From positions 4,009-68,008 of the forward strand of contig SFNQ01000022.1 of NCBI GenBank assembly GCA_004554165.1: 64,000 bases of DNA, in the 5' to 3' direction. Below, piece after piece: positions 17,301 to 25,996 of the stretch. The notes under the pieces were generated by a model, which saw only the letters and a list, made by a program, of their open reading frames with translations, was not told the origin of the DNA and did no database searches. Made by a program: the position numbers and the translations under genes. The DNA comes from Clostridiales bacterium (GTDB lineage: Bacteria; Bacillota; Clostridia; Christensenellales; CAG-138). Numbering within the stretch: position 1 is the first letter of the stretch; every line of letters starts with the position of its first letter.

Positions 17301-18251
17301 ATGTACGATGTCGTCGCCATCGGCGAACTGCTGATCGATTTTACAACGCTGGAAACCAACGCGGCAGGCTACCCGCTCATGCAGGCCCATCCCGGCGGCG
17401 CGCCCGGCAATTTTCTCGCCGCAATGAGCGCATACGGCGCAAAAACCGCCTTTCTCGGCAAGGTCGGAGACGACGCCTTCGGCAGGCTGCTGATCCATAC
17501 GCTGGAAGCAGCGGGCATCGATGCGGCCGGCGTGCGCGTGGACCCCGCGGTATTTACCACCCTCGCCTTTGTCACCCGTGACGCCCGGGGAGAACGGTCC
17601 TTCAGCTTTGCCCGCAAACCCGGCGCAGACGCCATGCTGCGCCCCGAAGAGATCGATCTCTCCTGCATCGATCAGGCCCGCATCCTGCACTTCGGTACGC
17701 TCAGCCTGACGGACGAGCCTGCGCGCGCAGCGACGCAGCTTGCAGTGACTCACGCAAAGCGGGCAGGGAAGCGCGTCACCTTTGACCCAAACCTCCGACT
17801 GTCGCTGTGGCCGGATCCGGAAACCGCGCGGCAGCAGATCCTCTGGGGATTGGGGCAGGCGGATGTGGTCAAAATCAGCGACGAGGAAGCGGCGTTCCTC
17901 TTTGGCGCCTGTGCGCCGGAGGAAGCGGCGGCCCGGCTGCTGGACGATTTTAAGGTGTCTCTGGTCCTGTTGACGCTGGGCGCCAAGGGCTGTCTGCTGC
18001 AAAACCGGCTTGCATCCGCCCGGGCGGCCTGCCCGAAGGTCTCGCCCGTCGATACCACCGGCGCGGGCGATATCTTCGGCGGCAGCGCGATGGGTCGCAT
18101 GCTGCGCCTCGGCAAAGCGCCGGAAGCCCTGACCGGCGACCAGCTCATGCAGATTGCCCGCTTTGCCGTAACCGCCGCCAGCCTTTCCACGGAACTGCAG
18201 GGCGGCATTTCCAGCATTCCCTCCGAGGCGGAGGTGCTTGCGCGGATGTAG
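17301..18251 (+). CDS. PfkB family carbohydrate kinase, fructokinase-like
   Basis: Ribokinase-fold sugar kinase, 316 residues. It has the N-terminal VVAIGELLIDFT motif, HPGGAPGNFLAAMSAYGAKTAFLGKVGDD (PfkB signature 1) and DTTGAGDIFGGSAMG (signature 2, catalytic Asp and anion hole). The closest match in style is ScrK/fructokinase. 2-keto-3-deoxygluconate kinase is an alternative. It is a single gene with its own promoter, and GGAGGA precedes the ATG. Confidence 0.82.
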   Translation: MYDVVAIGELLIDFTTLETNAAGYPLMQAHPGGAPGNFLAAMSAYGAKTAFLGKVGDDAFGRLLIHTLEAAGIDAAGVRVDPAVFTTLAFVTRDARGERSFSFARKPGADAMLRPEEIDLSCIDQARILHFGTLSLTDEPARAATQLAVTHAKRAGKRVTFDPNLRLSLWPDPETARQQILWGLGQADVVKISDEEAAFLFGACAPEEAAARLLDDFKVSLVLLTLGAKGCLLQNRLASARAACPKVSPVDTTGAGDIFGGSAMGRMLRLGKAPEALTGDQLMQIARFAVTAASLSTELQGGISSIPSEAEVLARM

Positions 18252-18555
18252 CGGGCGTTCCTGCAGCCCGCGCTCAGGCTCTGCCGGCGCCCGGCAGCCT
18301 CCCGCCGTCTGGCCCGGGAAGTCCGGGCCGAAAGCCGGCATTGGTCTGTGAAAAAGGGCTTCCCCGGGGCTGTTCCGGGGACGTTGTCCCTGAAGCGTTC
18401 TCCCCTGTTGCGGCATGTTTTCCAAAACGGAGCGCCCGCTTTGGGACGGTTTCCCAGCGGTATCCGCGGTCTGAGACCCTCGGTCGCCCTGTGCAAAGCG
18501 GTTATTCTGTTAACCGGCGCGGTGGATGGCCGGACAGCAGCGCCATGTTCTCCCC
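18252..18555. other. Intergenic between convergent genes
   Basis: GC-rich, no gene seen. It contains a CTGCCGG/CCGGCAG hairpin near 18281-18297 and further imperfect stems that probably terminate the convergent kinase and exporter transcripts. Confidence 0.5.
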
Positions 18556-19464
18556 CTATGCGGCAAGCAGCAGAACGACGGTCATACAGACCAGCGAGCT
18601 CAGAATGGTAATCGTATTCCAGCTGCTGGCAAGGCCCACGTCGCCGCCGCGCTCGCCCGTATAGGCCGCGCTGATGGAGGAGATGGGCGCAAAGACCGCA
18701 AGCGCAGCCCCAAGCCGGATTTCATGCTCAAAGGGCAGCAGGAAGTAAAACGCTGCGGCCAGCAGCGCAGAAATGCCGAAGCGGAGAACGAAGGCCTTCC
18801 CGATCCAGCGAAGCTGTGCCCGCCGGATCTTCAGGTTCATACCCAGTCCCAGCATGAACATGGCCAGAAAGCTGTTGGCCGAGCCGACCAGCCCCGCAAA
18901 CTCCAGCACCGGGCCGGGCAGTCGGAGGTTCAGAGTAGCCAGCAGCAGCATCGCCAGATATGTGATGGTGGTGACGCTGCGCGAAATGCGCTTTGCCACC
19001 GCGCCGAGGCGGATCCGGCCGCCCTCCTGCATGGCAGCGCAGAGCGCGTTGGTGCCGCCGGTTGCCCAGATGGCATTGCCGGCGTCGAACAGGCATACGG
19101 AAACCACAGCCGTCGGTCCCAGCAGGCTGGCCACATAGGGCAGGGCAAAGCAGCCGATATTGTGGCCGGAAAAGTTCAGCATGCAGAATACCTGCTCGTC
19201 CATGCCCCTGCGCTTCCCGGTCAGATACCCCGTTCCGACCAGCAGGGCGTTGACAAGAAAGCCCAGCGGGAACATCCACAGCAGCGCGGGCGTGACCTGG
19301 ATATGCGCAAAATTCGTAATGACAGCGCAGGGCAGCGTTACGTTCAGAACGGTTTTTGAGACCACGGCAAACGCCTCCTCCGGCAAAAAGCGAATCCGGC
19401 GGAGAACATGGCCGAGCAGAATGATGGCGACCAGCATGCAGGCGCGGGCTATAATTTCTTGCAT
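18556..19464 (-). CDS. AEC family transporter (auxin efflux carrier type)
   Basis: 302-residue membrane permease with about ten helices and the paired five-helix layout of the family. AEC members export or take up organic acids such as malate; the substrate here is unknown. Two starts are possible. ATG 19464 begins the first helix directly but lies only 7 nt after a -10 box (TTGCCG-N17-TATACT), implying a leaderless mRNA. A TTG at 19500 follows AAGGAG and would add 12 residues. Confidence 0.85.
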   Translation of the reverse strand: MQEIIARACMLVAIILLGHVLRRIRFLPEEAFAVVSKTVLNVTLPCAVITNFAHIQVTPALLWMFPLGFLVNALLVGTGYLTGKRRGMDEQVFCMLNFSGHNIGCFALPYVASLLGPTAVVSVCLFDAGNAIWATGGTNALCAAMQEGGRIRLGAVAKRISRSVTTITYLAMLLLATLNLRLPGPVLEFAGLVGSANSFLAMFMLGLGMNLKIRRAQLRWIGKAFVLRFGISALLAAAFYFLLPFEHEIRLGAALAVFAPISSISAAYTGERGGDVGLASSWNTITILSSLVCMTVVLLLAA

Positions 19465-19507
19465 GAAAATGAGTATACCGCAGTTATCGACACGCGGCAA
19501 GGCCAAT

Positions 19508-19734
19508 TTCTCCTTATTCGACTCCTGTTTTCAACACGCACCGTCGCGCCTTCTCTGGGGATTTTATGTTGACCTTGTTCCTTTGGGTCCTCAACAGACT
19601 TTTTGAGGGAAACACACGAAACCGTTTTGTCCATGGAAAACATACGCCGCCCAATATCGTTAAAATGGCACACAACAGGAGGATAACTTTGTCAGAAGCC
19701 CAAAAACGACTATCTGAGATAATTTCGGCAGGCA
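19508..19734. other. Unassigned lower-GC stretch beside tRNA genes
   Basis: Noticeably less GC-rich than its neighbours. A 73-codon leftward frame (19514-19735) with one hydrophobic segment and a basic tail has no ribosome binding site and starts inside the terminator region. I see no family resemblance. It could be a decayed insertion next to the tRNAs. Confidence 0.4.
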
Positions 19735-19769
19735 AAAAGCCCCGGAATCTCCTGGATTCCGGGGCTTTT
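19735..19769 (-). terminator. Terminator of the tRNA-Thr/tRNA-Pro transcript
   Basis: AAAAGCCCCGGAATC / GATTCCGGGGCTTTT, a perfect 15-bp stem with a 5-nt loop. On the minus strand it ends in a T run directly after the tRNA-Pro gene. Confidence 0.9.
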
Positions 19770-19771
19770 CC

Positions 19772-19848
19772 TGGTCGAGGTGACTGGATTTGAACCAGCG
19801 GCCTTTTGGTCCCGAACCAAACGCGCTACCAAACTGCGCTACACCTCG
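19772..19848 (-). tRNA. tRNA-Pro (anticodon CGG)
   Basis: 77 nt including an encoded CCA. The acceptor arms CGAGGTG/CACCTCG pair fully. The anticodon stem TTTGG/CCAAA encloses TTCGGGA, giving anticodon CGG. The T loop TTCAAATC is present. It is 4 nt downstream of tRNA-Thr and cotranscribed with it. Confidence 0.95.
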
Positions 19849-19852
19849 AAAG

Positions 19853-19928
19853 TGGAGCCAATGAGCGGACTCGGACCGCTGACCTGCTGATTACGAATCA
19901 GCTGCTCTACCAGCTGAGCTACATTGGC
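19853..19928 (-). tRNA. tRNA-Thr (anticodon CGT)
   Basis: 76 nt including CCA. Acceptor GCCAATG/CATTGGC, anticodon stem GCTGA/TCAGC with loop TTCGTAA, anticodon CGT. First in the two-tRNA transcript. Confidence 0.95.
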
Positions 19929-19972
19929 ATTCGCACTTTCCCATTATAAGAAAGTGCGTTGGCTCTGTCAAG

Positions 19973-20362
19973 TTATTTCTTTTCAGATAGCTGTGTCAGC
20001 GCGTTTTTCAGCGCTTCCGGGAGCGGCAGACCGATTTTTGCCGTATTTTCCAGAATGGACAGCCCTTCGTTTACGATATAGAACAGGCAGACCGCCGCGC
20101 GCAACGCCCCGTTGGTGGAAAGCACCAGGCGGTCCAGCGCCGTCGCAAGGCCGATAATCAGAAAAATCGTTACCTTGCGCAGCAGCCCGCGAAAGCCTAC
20201 CTCCGAAGAGAGCGCACCCTGCACGGCCGCTCCGGCAAAGCCGGTCAGGTAATCGATGGCGACGGCGATGAGCAGCGCGGTCAGCAGTCCGTCCCACGGC
20301 CCGAACAGAAAGGCCGCTACGCCGCCAAGCGCGGCGATCAGGCCCGAAAAAAACTCCTTCAT
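19973..20362 (-). CDS. Phage holin-like family membrane protein
   Basis: 129 residues with three or four hydrophobic helices and a short basic C-terminus. The pattern AIDYLTGFAGAAVQGALSSEVGFRGLLRKVTIFLIIGLATALD, then VNEGLSILENTAKIGLPLPEALKNAL, is that of the clostridial toxin-secretion/phage-lysis holin family (holin_4). No endolysin or phage gene is adjacent, so this is probably a domesticated holin. It sits after a D,D-carboxypeptidase gene and is separated from it by a terminator. Confidence 0.8.
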   Translation of the reverse strand: MKEFFSGLIAALGGVAAFLFGPWDGLLTALLIAVAIDYLTGFAGAAVQGALSSEVGFRGLLRKVTIFLIIGLATALDRLVLSTNGALRAAVCLFYIVNEGLSILENTAKIGLPLPEALKNALTQLSEKK

Positions 20363-20440
20363 ATCCTGTTTTCCCTCCAATGTCTCTTTGAAATTCCGTT
20401 CCGCCTGCGGCAGGCCCGGGCGATATGGCCGCCGTACAGC

Positions 20441-20481
20441 AAAAAAGGAACCGGCGCACCATCTGCTGTGCGTCCGGTTCC
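20441..20481 (-). terminator. Terminator of the carboxypeptidase gene
   Basis: On the minus strand GGAACCGGACGCAC pairs with GTGCGCCGGTTCC and is followed by TTTTTT, between the carboxypeptidase and holin genes. Confidence 0.88.
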
Positions 20482-20535
20482 ATTGTAGGTCAGAATCCTT
20501 CCGGATTTTTCCGATAATTGGCTTTCCGATCATTT

Positions 20536-22248
20536 TCAGGGCCTGCGCCGGGGCTGCTCCTGCGCGCTGCGCGTCCGCTGCGGGGCCTGTCCGCTGCCGC
20601 TGCGCTGCGCCGGCCGCGCGCCGGCCTGGCCGTCGTTTCTTGCGGAGGGTTGACGGGAAGGGCTGCGCCGCTCCGCTGCGGCGGTTCCGTCGCGCCGGGC
20701 TCCCCCGCCGCTTCCTCCGCGGCCATAGGCCTGCCCGTACGCGCTGCCGGAAGGCCGCGTCTGCTGCACCCTGCGCTGCTGTTGCTGCTGCATCCTGCGC
20801 TGCTGACGCAGGCGGCGGCGTTTGCGCTTTTGCGCCGCGATGAGCGCAGACACGATCACCACAACCACAAGAATCCCCAGCAGCACGAGAAGCACCACGA
20901 GAAACGGGCTCATCCCCTTCTTTACAGGCTGGCTCTGGGTTGGCTCGGTGAGCAGGCCGCCGGTCGTCTGGCCGTCGCTGTCGCCCGGAGCGCTGGCGTC
21001 GTTGGTTGGCGAAAGCACGGCGACCTCCAGCACGTCTTTGGGCGCGGTCAGTTCCAGGGAAAAGATCTCCCGTCCGTTATACAGATAGCTCACCGTGCCG
21101 AGCCACTGCCCCTGCCGGATGGGCGCGGCAAGGGAATCCGCCCAGGCGATCTCCGTCGTAATCGCTGCGGGATTGGCCTGCATCTGCTCCAGCTCGGAGG
21201 GCAGGCCGCGGATGCTGAGCTGCGAGATATCCGCCGTAAGCGTCAGCTGGCCGTTCTCGTCGAGATCCTCCGGACGTCCCCGCTGGACCGTACAGGAAAA
21301 AGTGGTTTGCAGGTTGAGGGCTTCGCCGGAAACGGTGGTGTAGACATTGGCAAAGAGATCCTCAAAAATACCGCGCGCGTTGGTAAAGCGCTGCAGCTGC
21401 TCGCCCTTGGTATCGATGGGGTCGCCATAGAGGCAGACGATAGCGCGTGCGCCGTCCTTCTCCGCCGCGGCGATGAGACAGCTGCCCGCCTTTGTGGTCA
21501 GGCCCGTTTTGACGCCGATGCAATGGGCGTAGGGATAGGAATCGTACTGCGGCGAATCCTCTGCCGTGATCAGCAGGTTGGAATTGACCAGCTTCAGCTC
21601 GTTCTGCCGGACGCTGTTGGCGGGCACCGTATACACCCCTGTGCGGACAATGGCGGCAAAGTCCCGGTTGTTCAGGGCATAGGCGGTGAGCTTTGCCATA
21701 TCCCGGGCCGTGGAATAGTGCTCGTCGCTGTGTACGCCGTTGGGATTCATAAAATGGGAATTGCTCATACCCAGCTCGGCGGCCTTCGCGTTCATCATGG
21801 AGACGAAGTTTTCAATCGTTCCGCCCACGGCCACCGCAATGGCGTCCGCTGCCTCGTTGCCGGAAACCAGCATCAGGCCGTACAGCAGGTCGCGCAGCGA
21901 GAGCGTTTCGCCCTGCACCAGCCCCATGAGCGAGCTGTTCTCGGTGTACCCGTTCTTGAGCTCGTACAGTCCCTTGATCTCCTCGCCAACGGTAACCTGG
22001 GTATCCAGACTGCTGTTTTCGAGGGCGACGATGCAGGTGAGAATCTTCGTCGTGCTGGCGGGGTACAGCTTCGTATCCGCCGCACGCTCATAGATGGGAT
22101 TCGAGGCGGCGAGATCTCCCGCGTCGATCACGATGATATTCGGGGTTAACAGGCCCTCATAGTTGTATTCCGCAAGCGCTGCCGATGGCGCAAGGACCAG
22201 CAGCAGAGCGCAAAGCAGCAGGCACAGAGGGCGCAGAGGTTTGTTCAT
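20536..22248 (-). CDS. D-alanyl-D-alanine carboxypeptidase (DacF/PBP5 type) with basic C-terminal tail
   Basis: Serine peptidase trimming peptidoglycan stem peptides, 570 residues, clearly longer than the usual 380-440. Signal peptide 1-26; catalytic motifs S65-T-T-K68, S129-G-N131 and K247-T-G249; then a PBP5-type C-terminal beta domain. The tail is unusual: a membrane segment at about 448-471 followed by about 100 residues rich in Arg, Gln, Gly and Ser that should lie in the cytoplasm. The RBS is GGAGTGGAAGC. The promoter is divergent from the rubrerythrin promoter. Confidence 0.9.
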   Translation of the reverse strand: MNKPLRPLCLLLCALLLVLAPSAALAEYNYEGLLTPNIIVIDAGDLAASNPIYERAADTKLYPASTTKILTCIVALENSSLDTQVTVGEEIKGLYELKNGYTENSSLMGLVQGETLSLRDLLYGLMLVSGNEAADAIAVAVGGTIENFVSMMNAKAAELGMSNSHFMNPNGVHSDEHYSTARDMAKLTAYALNNRDFAAIVRTGVYTVPANSVRQNELKLVNSNLLITAEDSPQYDSYPYAHCIGVKTGLTTKAGSCLIAAAEKDGARAIVCLYGDPIDTKGEQLQRFTNARGIFEDLFANVYTTVSGEALNLQTTFSCTVQRGRPEDLDENGQLTLTADISQLSIRGLPSELEQMQANPAAITTEIAWADSLAAPIRQGQWLGTVSYLYNGREIFSLELTAPKDVLEVAVLSPTNDASAPGDSDGQTTGGLLTEPTQSQPVKKGMSPFLVVLLVLLGILVVVVIVSALIAAQKRKRRRLRQQRRMQQQQQRRVQQTRPSGSAYGQAYGRGGSGGGARRDGTAAAERRSPSRQPSARNDGQAGARPAQRSGSGQAPQRTRSAQEQPRRRP

Positions 22249-22285
22249 GCTTCCACTCCACAGTCATAGTTTTGTTCGAGCCTAC

Positions 22286-22314
22286 AGTATACCAGCGAAA
22301 ACGCGGTTTGTACA
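22286..22314 (-). promoter_or_regulatory. Promoter of the carboxypeptidase gene
   Basis: Minus strand TGTACA, 17 nt, TATACT, with an extended TGG before the -10. Confidence 0.6.
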
Positions 22315-22321
22315 GTTTTCG

Positions 22322-22350
22322 TTGAAAAATCCCCTGTTTCGTGCTATACT
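22322..22350 (+). promoter_or_regulatory. Promoter of the rubrerythrin gene
   Basis: TTGAAA, 17 nt, TATACT, about 34 nt before the ATG. No PerR-box-like palindrome is evident. Confidence 0.75.
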
Positions 22351-22383
22351 GCTACCAGAATATGACTTGGAGGTGTTTTACTA

Positions 22384-22929
22384 ATGAAGAAGTTCCGCTG
22401 TCTGGTCTGCGGCTATATCCATGAGGGCGACGCTGCGCCCGCGGCCTGCCCGCAGTGCAAAGCGCCAGCCGAGAAGTTTGTCGAAGTAACGACCGAGGAA
22501 AAGGTTTATGCCGCAGAGCACGTGGTCGGCATCGCCGCCGGCTGCGACCCCGAGATCATCTCGGGCCTGCGCGCCAACTTTGAGGGCGAGTGCTCCGAGG
22601 TGGGCATGTATCTTGCCATGAGCCGCGTGGCCGAGCGTGAGGGCTATCCCGAGGTTGCGGAAGCGTTCAAGCGCTATGCCTTTGAGGAGGCCGAGCACGC
22701 CGCAAAGTTTGCCGAGCTTCTCGGCGAGGTTGTCACCCCCTGCACCAAGAAGAACCTGGAGCTGCGCGCGGAAGCCGAGTTTGGCGCATGCCTCGGCAAG
22801 ACCGAGCTTGCCAAGATGGCCAAAGCGCAGAATCTGGACGCCATCCATGACACCGTGCATGAAATGGCCCGCGATGAGGCCCGCCACGGCCGGGGCTTTG
22901 AGGGATTGCTGAAGCGGTATTTCAAGTAA
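22384..22929 (+). CDS. Reverse rubrerythrin (NADH peroxidase type)
   Basis: Non-haem iron peroxidase that detoxifies H2O2 and O2 in anaerobes, 181 residues. The rubredoxin Fe(Cys)4 domain is at the N-terminus (Cys6, Cys9, Cys22, Cys25) and the diiron four-helix domain follows (ECSEVGMYLAMSRVAEREGYPE, FEEAEHAAKF, HEMARDEARHGRGFE). This order is the reverse of classic rubrerythrin. The RBS is TTGGAGGTG, with its own promoter and terminator. It probably receives electrons from an NADH:rubredoxin oxidoreductase not seen here. Confidence 0.93.
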   Translation: MKKFRCLVCGYIHEGDAAPAACPQCKAPAEKFVEVTTEEKVYAAEHVVGIAAGCDPEIISGLRANFEGECSEVGMYLAMSRVAEREGYPEVAEAFKRYAFEEAEHAAKFAELLGEVVTPCTKKNLELRAEAEFGACLGKTELAKMAKAQNLDAIHDTVHEMARDEARHGRGFEGLLKRYFK

Positions 22930-22941
22930 GCCGCAACCGGA

Positions 22942-23068
22942 TCAAAGCCCAGCGTAAGCGGCTTTGATTCGGAGAGAATGCGCAGCGAAGCGTGCGGATG
23001 TTCGCCGCAAGGCGGACGCAGCAAAACAGGAAAAGGAGCGGGACACGCGCCCCGCTCCTTTTCCTGTT
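22942..23068. terminator. Hairpins between rubrerythrin and the convergent lipoprotein gene
   Basis: ATCAAAGCC/GGCTTTGAT forms a 9-bp stem near 22943-22970. At 23025-23068 a perfect 18-bp stem, AACAGGAAAAGGAGCGGG with its complement, overlaps the lipoprotein stop codon. The latter can terminate both directions. Confidence 0.75.
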
Positions 23069-24678
23069 CATCCGAATATCGTCCAGTCCAGCTTGCGTTT
23101 ATCCAAGGGATACTCGACCAACTGATAGCAGCCGGGCCCGTTCTCCTGATACAGGACTGTGTACGCCGTTCCAGCAGGGATGGCGTATGCGTTGTTTTCA
23201 TCGTCAAATACATTGGGGAAATGCTGTCCCGGCGAGGTGTGGGCAACGACCATGCAAACGCCGTCGTAAAGCTCCGAGACGCGCTTACCGTAGTCCTCCA
23301 GCCGATCCAGTTCCATGACCGGGAAGTCGTTTTCCGGCCGGTAGTTGCCGAAGATGAACCAGCTGAGATCCACGATGTAATATTTGCCCTCATAACGGAT
23401 GTAATTGTAAACATGACCGCCGCCGTTCCCGATATAATAGGCGTGGAGGATGAAGCCGATCTCCTCGTAGTCTCCCTCCAGCAGGTAGTTTACCAGATTG
23501 GCGGAGGCGCCGCAGTTGGCAAGGCGCTGGTCCATCACTTCAAAGGCGTTGAGATTGTAGTGCCACTGCTCCCCGTCAATCGTCATGCAGCGGTCTCCGC
23601 CGCAGTCGCCGACTTTGGCGGCCAGCAGATACATCAGCACATCGCCCACAGTTTTGACCTGTTCCTTTACGTCCTCCGGCTCCATATCCAGAAGGGCGTA
23701 GGCTTCCCCGGCGGTGCGTGTGGTCCCGCCCAGCATATGGGAAATGGCATACCGGTCCATGAATTCGGGCTTGATATGCCCCGTTTCCCGTTCCTCGCCG
23801 CCGGCGAGGTATTCCTCATCCCGGTAAAACTCCACGACATCCTCCGGATTCTGCGGAGCATAGCTGCCGAAGTGGCAATCCAGTACCACCTCCGTGTCCG
23901 TTTGGAAATAGAATGCCTGGGTCATGGCTCCGCCTGGGCAGGAGATATCGTCTTCACTCCCGCAGTAGCCGATCAGGTCTGTCAGTTCCGTGATCCGGAG
24001 CAGAGGGAATACCTCTTTCATGATGTTCGTCGTCTGCTGCCACCGCCGGGACATGGCATCCAGAGAGAACACATAGCAGCCCCCGTCCACAGGGATCACA
24101 TTGCCGCAGAGCATTACCCCGCCATCGTAATCCATATTCACTGCCACCGTTCCGATATCGGGAATATCATCTCCCAGGATGTATACGGCAAGGGAGGCTG
24201 CAATGGTCGTGGCCATCATTTCTTTGTACCATTGAAAGGCATAATCCGCGCCGAAGATGCGCTGCCCTTCTTCGTTACATACCACATTGGAATAATACGT
24301 TGCCTGCTGGGTGTCGAGCCAGGCTGCAAAATCAGCGGGCGTTGAAATTTCCTCCCGCAGGGTCTCCGGGTCTGCGTCTTTCAGCGCAGCGACAGCGGCA
24401 TCATCCAAAACACGCTCCGTGAACAGCTCGGGGTACTCGGTAAGAACAACGTATTGCCCGGAACCGGCAGGAACGGCATCCTCCTGTGCAGGTTCCGCCG
24501 TGGGCTGGACGGGCGCTTCCCTATGCTCCGGATCGTCGATCAGGAAATCCCTTGCAGAGAGTTCTTCTCCGTTCACGATACTGGGAGAAACGGCTTCCCC
24601 CATATCCGTTTCTCCACCGCAGGCGCAGAGGGAAAACACCATCCCCAGTGCCAGAAGGAATACAAGCGCTCGTTTCAT
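23068..24678 (-). CDS. Lipoprotein with C-terminal transglutaminase-like domain
   Basis: Secreted lipid-anchored protein of 536 residues. Lipobox SLCAC gives the acylated Cys20, followed by a long Pro/Glu-rich linker. In the C-terminal third Cys389 (RLANCGASANLVNYLL), His422 (NGGGHVYNYI) and Asp437 (YYIVDLSW) are spaced as the Cys-His-Asp triad of transglutaminase-like cysteine peptidases. The middle (about 75-350) matches nothing I know. It could be a cell-wall peptidase or crosslinking enzyme. The start at 24678 is 8 nt after GGAGGG, and a good promoter lies at 24775-24803. Confidence 0.7.
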   Translation of the reverse strand: MKRALVFLLALGMVFSLCACGGETDMGEAVSPSIVNGEELSARDFLIDDPEHREAPVQPTAEPAQEDAVPAGSGQYVVLTEYPELFTERVLDDAAVAALKDADPETLREEISTPADFAAWLDTQQATYYSNVVCNEEGQRIFGADYAFQWYKEMMATTIAASLAVYILGDDIPDIGTVAVNMDYDGGVMLCGNVIPVDGGCYVFSLDAMSRRWQQTTNIMKEVFPLLRITELTDLIGYCGSEDDISCPGGAMTQAFYFQTDTEVVLDCHFGSYAPQNPEDVVEFYRDEEYLAGGEERETGHIKPEFMDRYAISHMLGGTTRTAGEAYALLDMEPEDVKEQVKTVGDVLMYLLAAKVGDCGGDRCMTIDGEQWHYNLNAFEVMDQRLANCGASANLVNYLLEGDYEEIGFILHAYYIGNGGGHVYNYIRYEGKYYIVDLSWFIFGNYRPENDFPVMELDRLEDYGKRVSELYDGVCMVVAHTSPGQHFPNVFDDENNAYAIPAGTAYTVLYQENGPGCYQLVEYPLDKRKLDWTIFG

Positions 24679-24774
24679 CCGTCTTTCCCTCCATAAATGA
24701 AAAAGTTCGTGGCCGAAGCGGACCACGAATCGTACAGCCCCTACCCTTCCAATGCTCGATTGCATTTTGTGATT

Positions 24775-24803
24775 ATTATAGTCTGAACGGTACGGTAAAT
24801 CAA
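24775..24803 (-). promoter_or_regulatory. Promoter of the transglutaminase-like lipoprotein gene
   Basis: Minus strand TTGATT, 17 nt, TATAAT; leader of about 90 nt. Confidence 0.75.
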
Positions 24804-25187
24804 TCTGCATTTACGTAATCTGCGCTTCCCGCTGTACAGGATTCGAGGCCGGGGACGGGGCTGGCGGCAGCGTCGCTGCAGCCGCAGTCCGGGCAGCACT
24901 TTCTCCGCAGCGCCCCGGCGGCCCCTCCCGCGGAACGCAGAGGACGAAAGTGGGGAAGCGGACCGGAAAAAATCCCATAAAAAACGGATTTTGACATTGG
25001 CGGAACCGTTTTTTCTACATTTTGGTACAACATTAACAAATTATCCATACTTTATTCACAATATCTTGCAGGACTTGCGCCCCCCTTCCTATGTTACACT
25101 ATAGATGTAAAAAAGGCAGAGGTATGTCACGCGACGGATTGCCCCTTCGCGTGCCTTTTCAGAGGGAATGGATAAGGAGAGACCACC
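24804..25187. other. Intergenic between divergent genes, no gene seen
   Basis: The first part is GC-rich. From 24960 to 25110 it turns AT-rich, with TACACTATAG near 25095 and TTGCGC at 25075 as a weak promoter for the repeat protein. No conserved RNA is recognised. Confidence 0.5.
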
Positions 25188-25286
25188 ATGGACGATCATC
25201 TGAACAGCTACTACGGCAACGGTAACGTTTCCGGCACGGGCGCTTCGCGCCACGGCGCACAGGACCCGGCGCAGCAGCCAGCCGCC

Positions 25287-25616
25287 GACCCGCGCCATGC
25301 CCAGCAGTATGCGTCCGATCCGCGCCATGCCCAGCAGTATGCAACCGACCCCCGCTACGCCCAGCAGTACGGGACCGACCCCCGCTACGCCCAGCAGTAC
25401 GGGGCTGACCCCCGCTACGCCCAGCAGTACGGGGCCGACCCCCGCTACGCCCAGCAGTACGGGGCCGACCCCCGCTACGCCCAGCAGTACGGGGCCGACC
25501 CCCGCTACGCCCAGCAGTATGGGTCCGATCCCCGCTACGCCCAGCAGTACGAGACCGACCCCCGCTACGCCCAGCAGTACGGGGCTGATCCCCGCTACGC
25601 CCAGCAGGCGGGCTAT
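25287..25616 (+). repeat. Eleven 30-bp tandem repeats (coding)
   Basis: Units of exactly 30 bp encoding DPR[HY]AQQY plus two variable residues. Units 4-7 are nearly identical at DNA level, while outer units diverge, the usual sign of recent expansion by slippage or unequal exchange. It is a protein-coding repeat, not a CRISPR. Confidence 0.95.
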
Positions 25617-25649
25617 GCCGCCATGCAGCCGCAGGACGCCTACAGCCAG

Positions 25650-25858
25650 ACCGGCCGCATCCGCACTCAGCGCCAGCACGAGGCCTACGCAGAGGAGGAG
25701 CAGGCTTACGCCCATCCCGGCCAGACCGGCCGCGTCCGCACCCAGCGCCAGCAGGAGGCCTACGCAGAGGAGGAGCAGCCCTACGGCCATCCCGGCCAGA
25801 CCGGCCGCGTCACGAGGCCTACGCAGAGGAGGAGCAGCCCTACGCCCATCCCGGCCAG
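25650..25858 (+). repeat. Three 75-bp tandem repeats, the third shortened to 59 bp
   Basis: Units at 25650-25724, 25725-25799 and 25800-25858; a partial fourth begins at 25859. The third lacks 16 bp that the first two have between the codons for GR and the Glu-Ala-Tyr block. Because 16 is not a multiple of three, it causes the frameshift. Confidence 0.95.
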
Positions 25859-25996
25859 ACCGGCCGCGTCCGCACCCGGCGCGAGGACAGCGCTTATGAA
25901 GATGCGGCAGCCTATGCAGGCGAGGAGGACGAGGCTGGTCTGGACGACGGAGCCGGAAACGGATTTCAACGCCGTCTGCTGGCCATCCGCAACGCG

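Noticed and set aside
19514..19735. 73-codon minus-strand membrane-like ORF
   Set aside because: Starts inside the tRNA terminator, has no RBS and matches no family; left as an unassigned region.
19566..19793. 75-codon plus-strand ORF and a TTG after GGAGG near 19692
   Set aside because: Runs through the terminator into the antisense of tRNA-Pro; not credible as a gene.
25287..25616. CRISPR-like array
   Set aside because: Repeats are contiguous 30-bp units without spacers and code for a protein repeat; no cas genes.
25089..25790. Minus-strand frame with GVAGVGPVLL repeats
   Set aside because: It is the antisense of the 30-bp coding repeats; no RBS, and the plus-strand frame has a good start.
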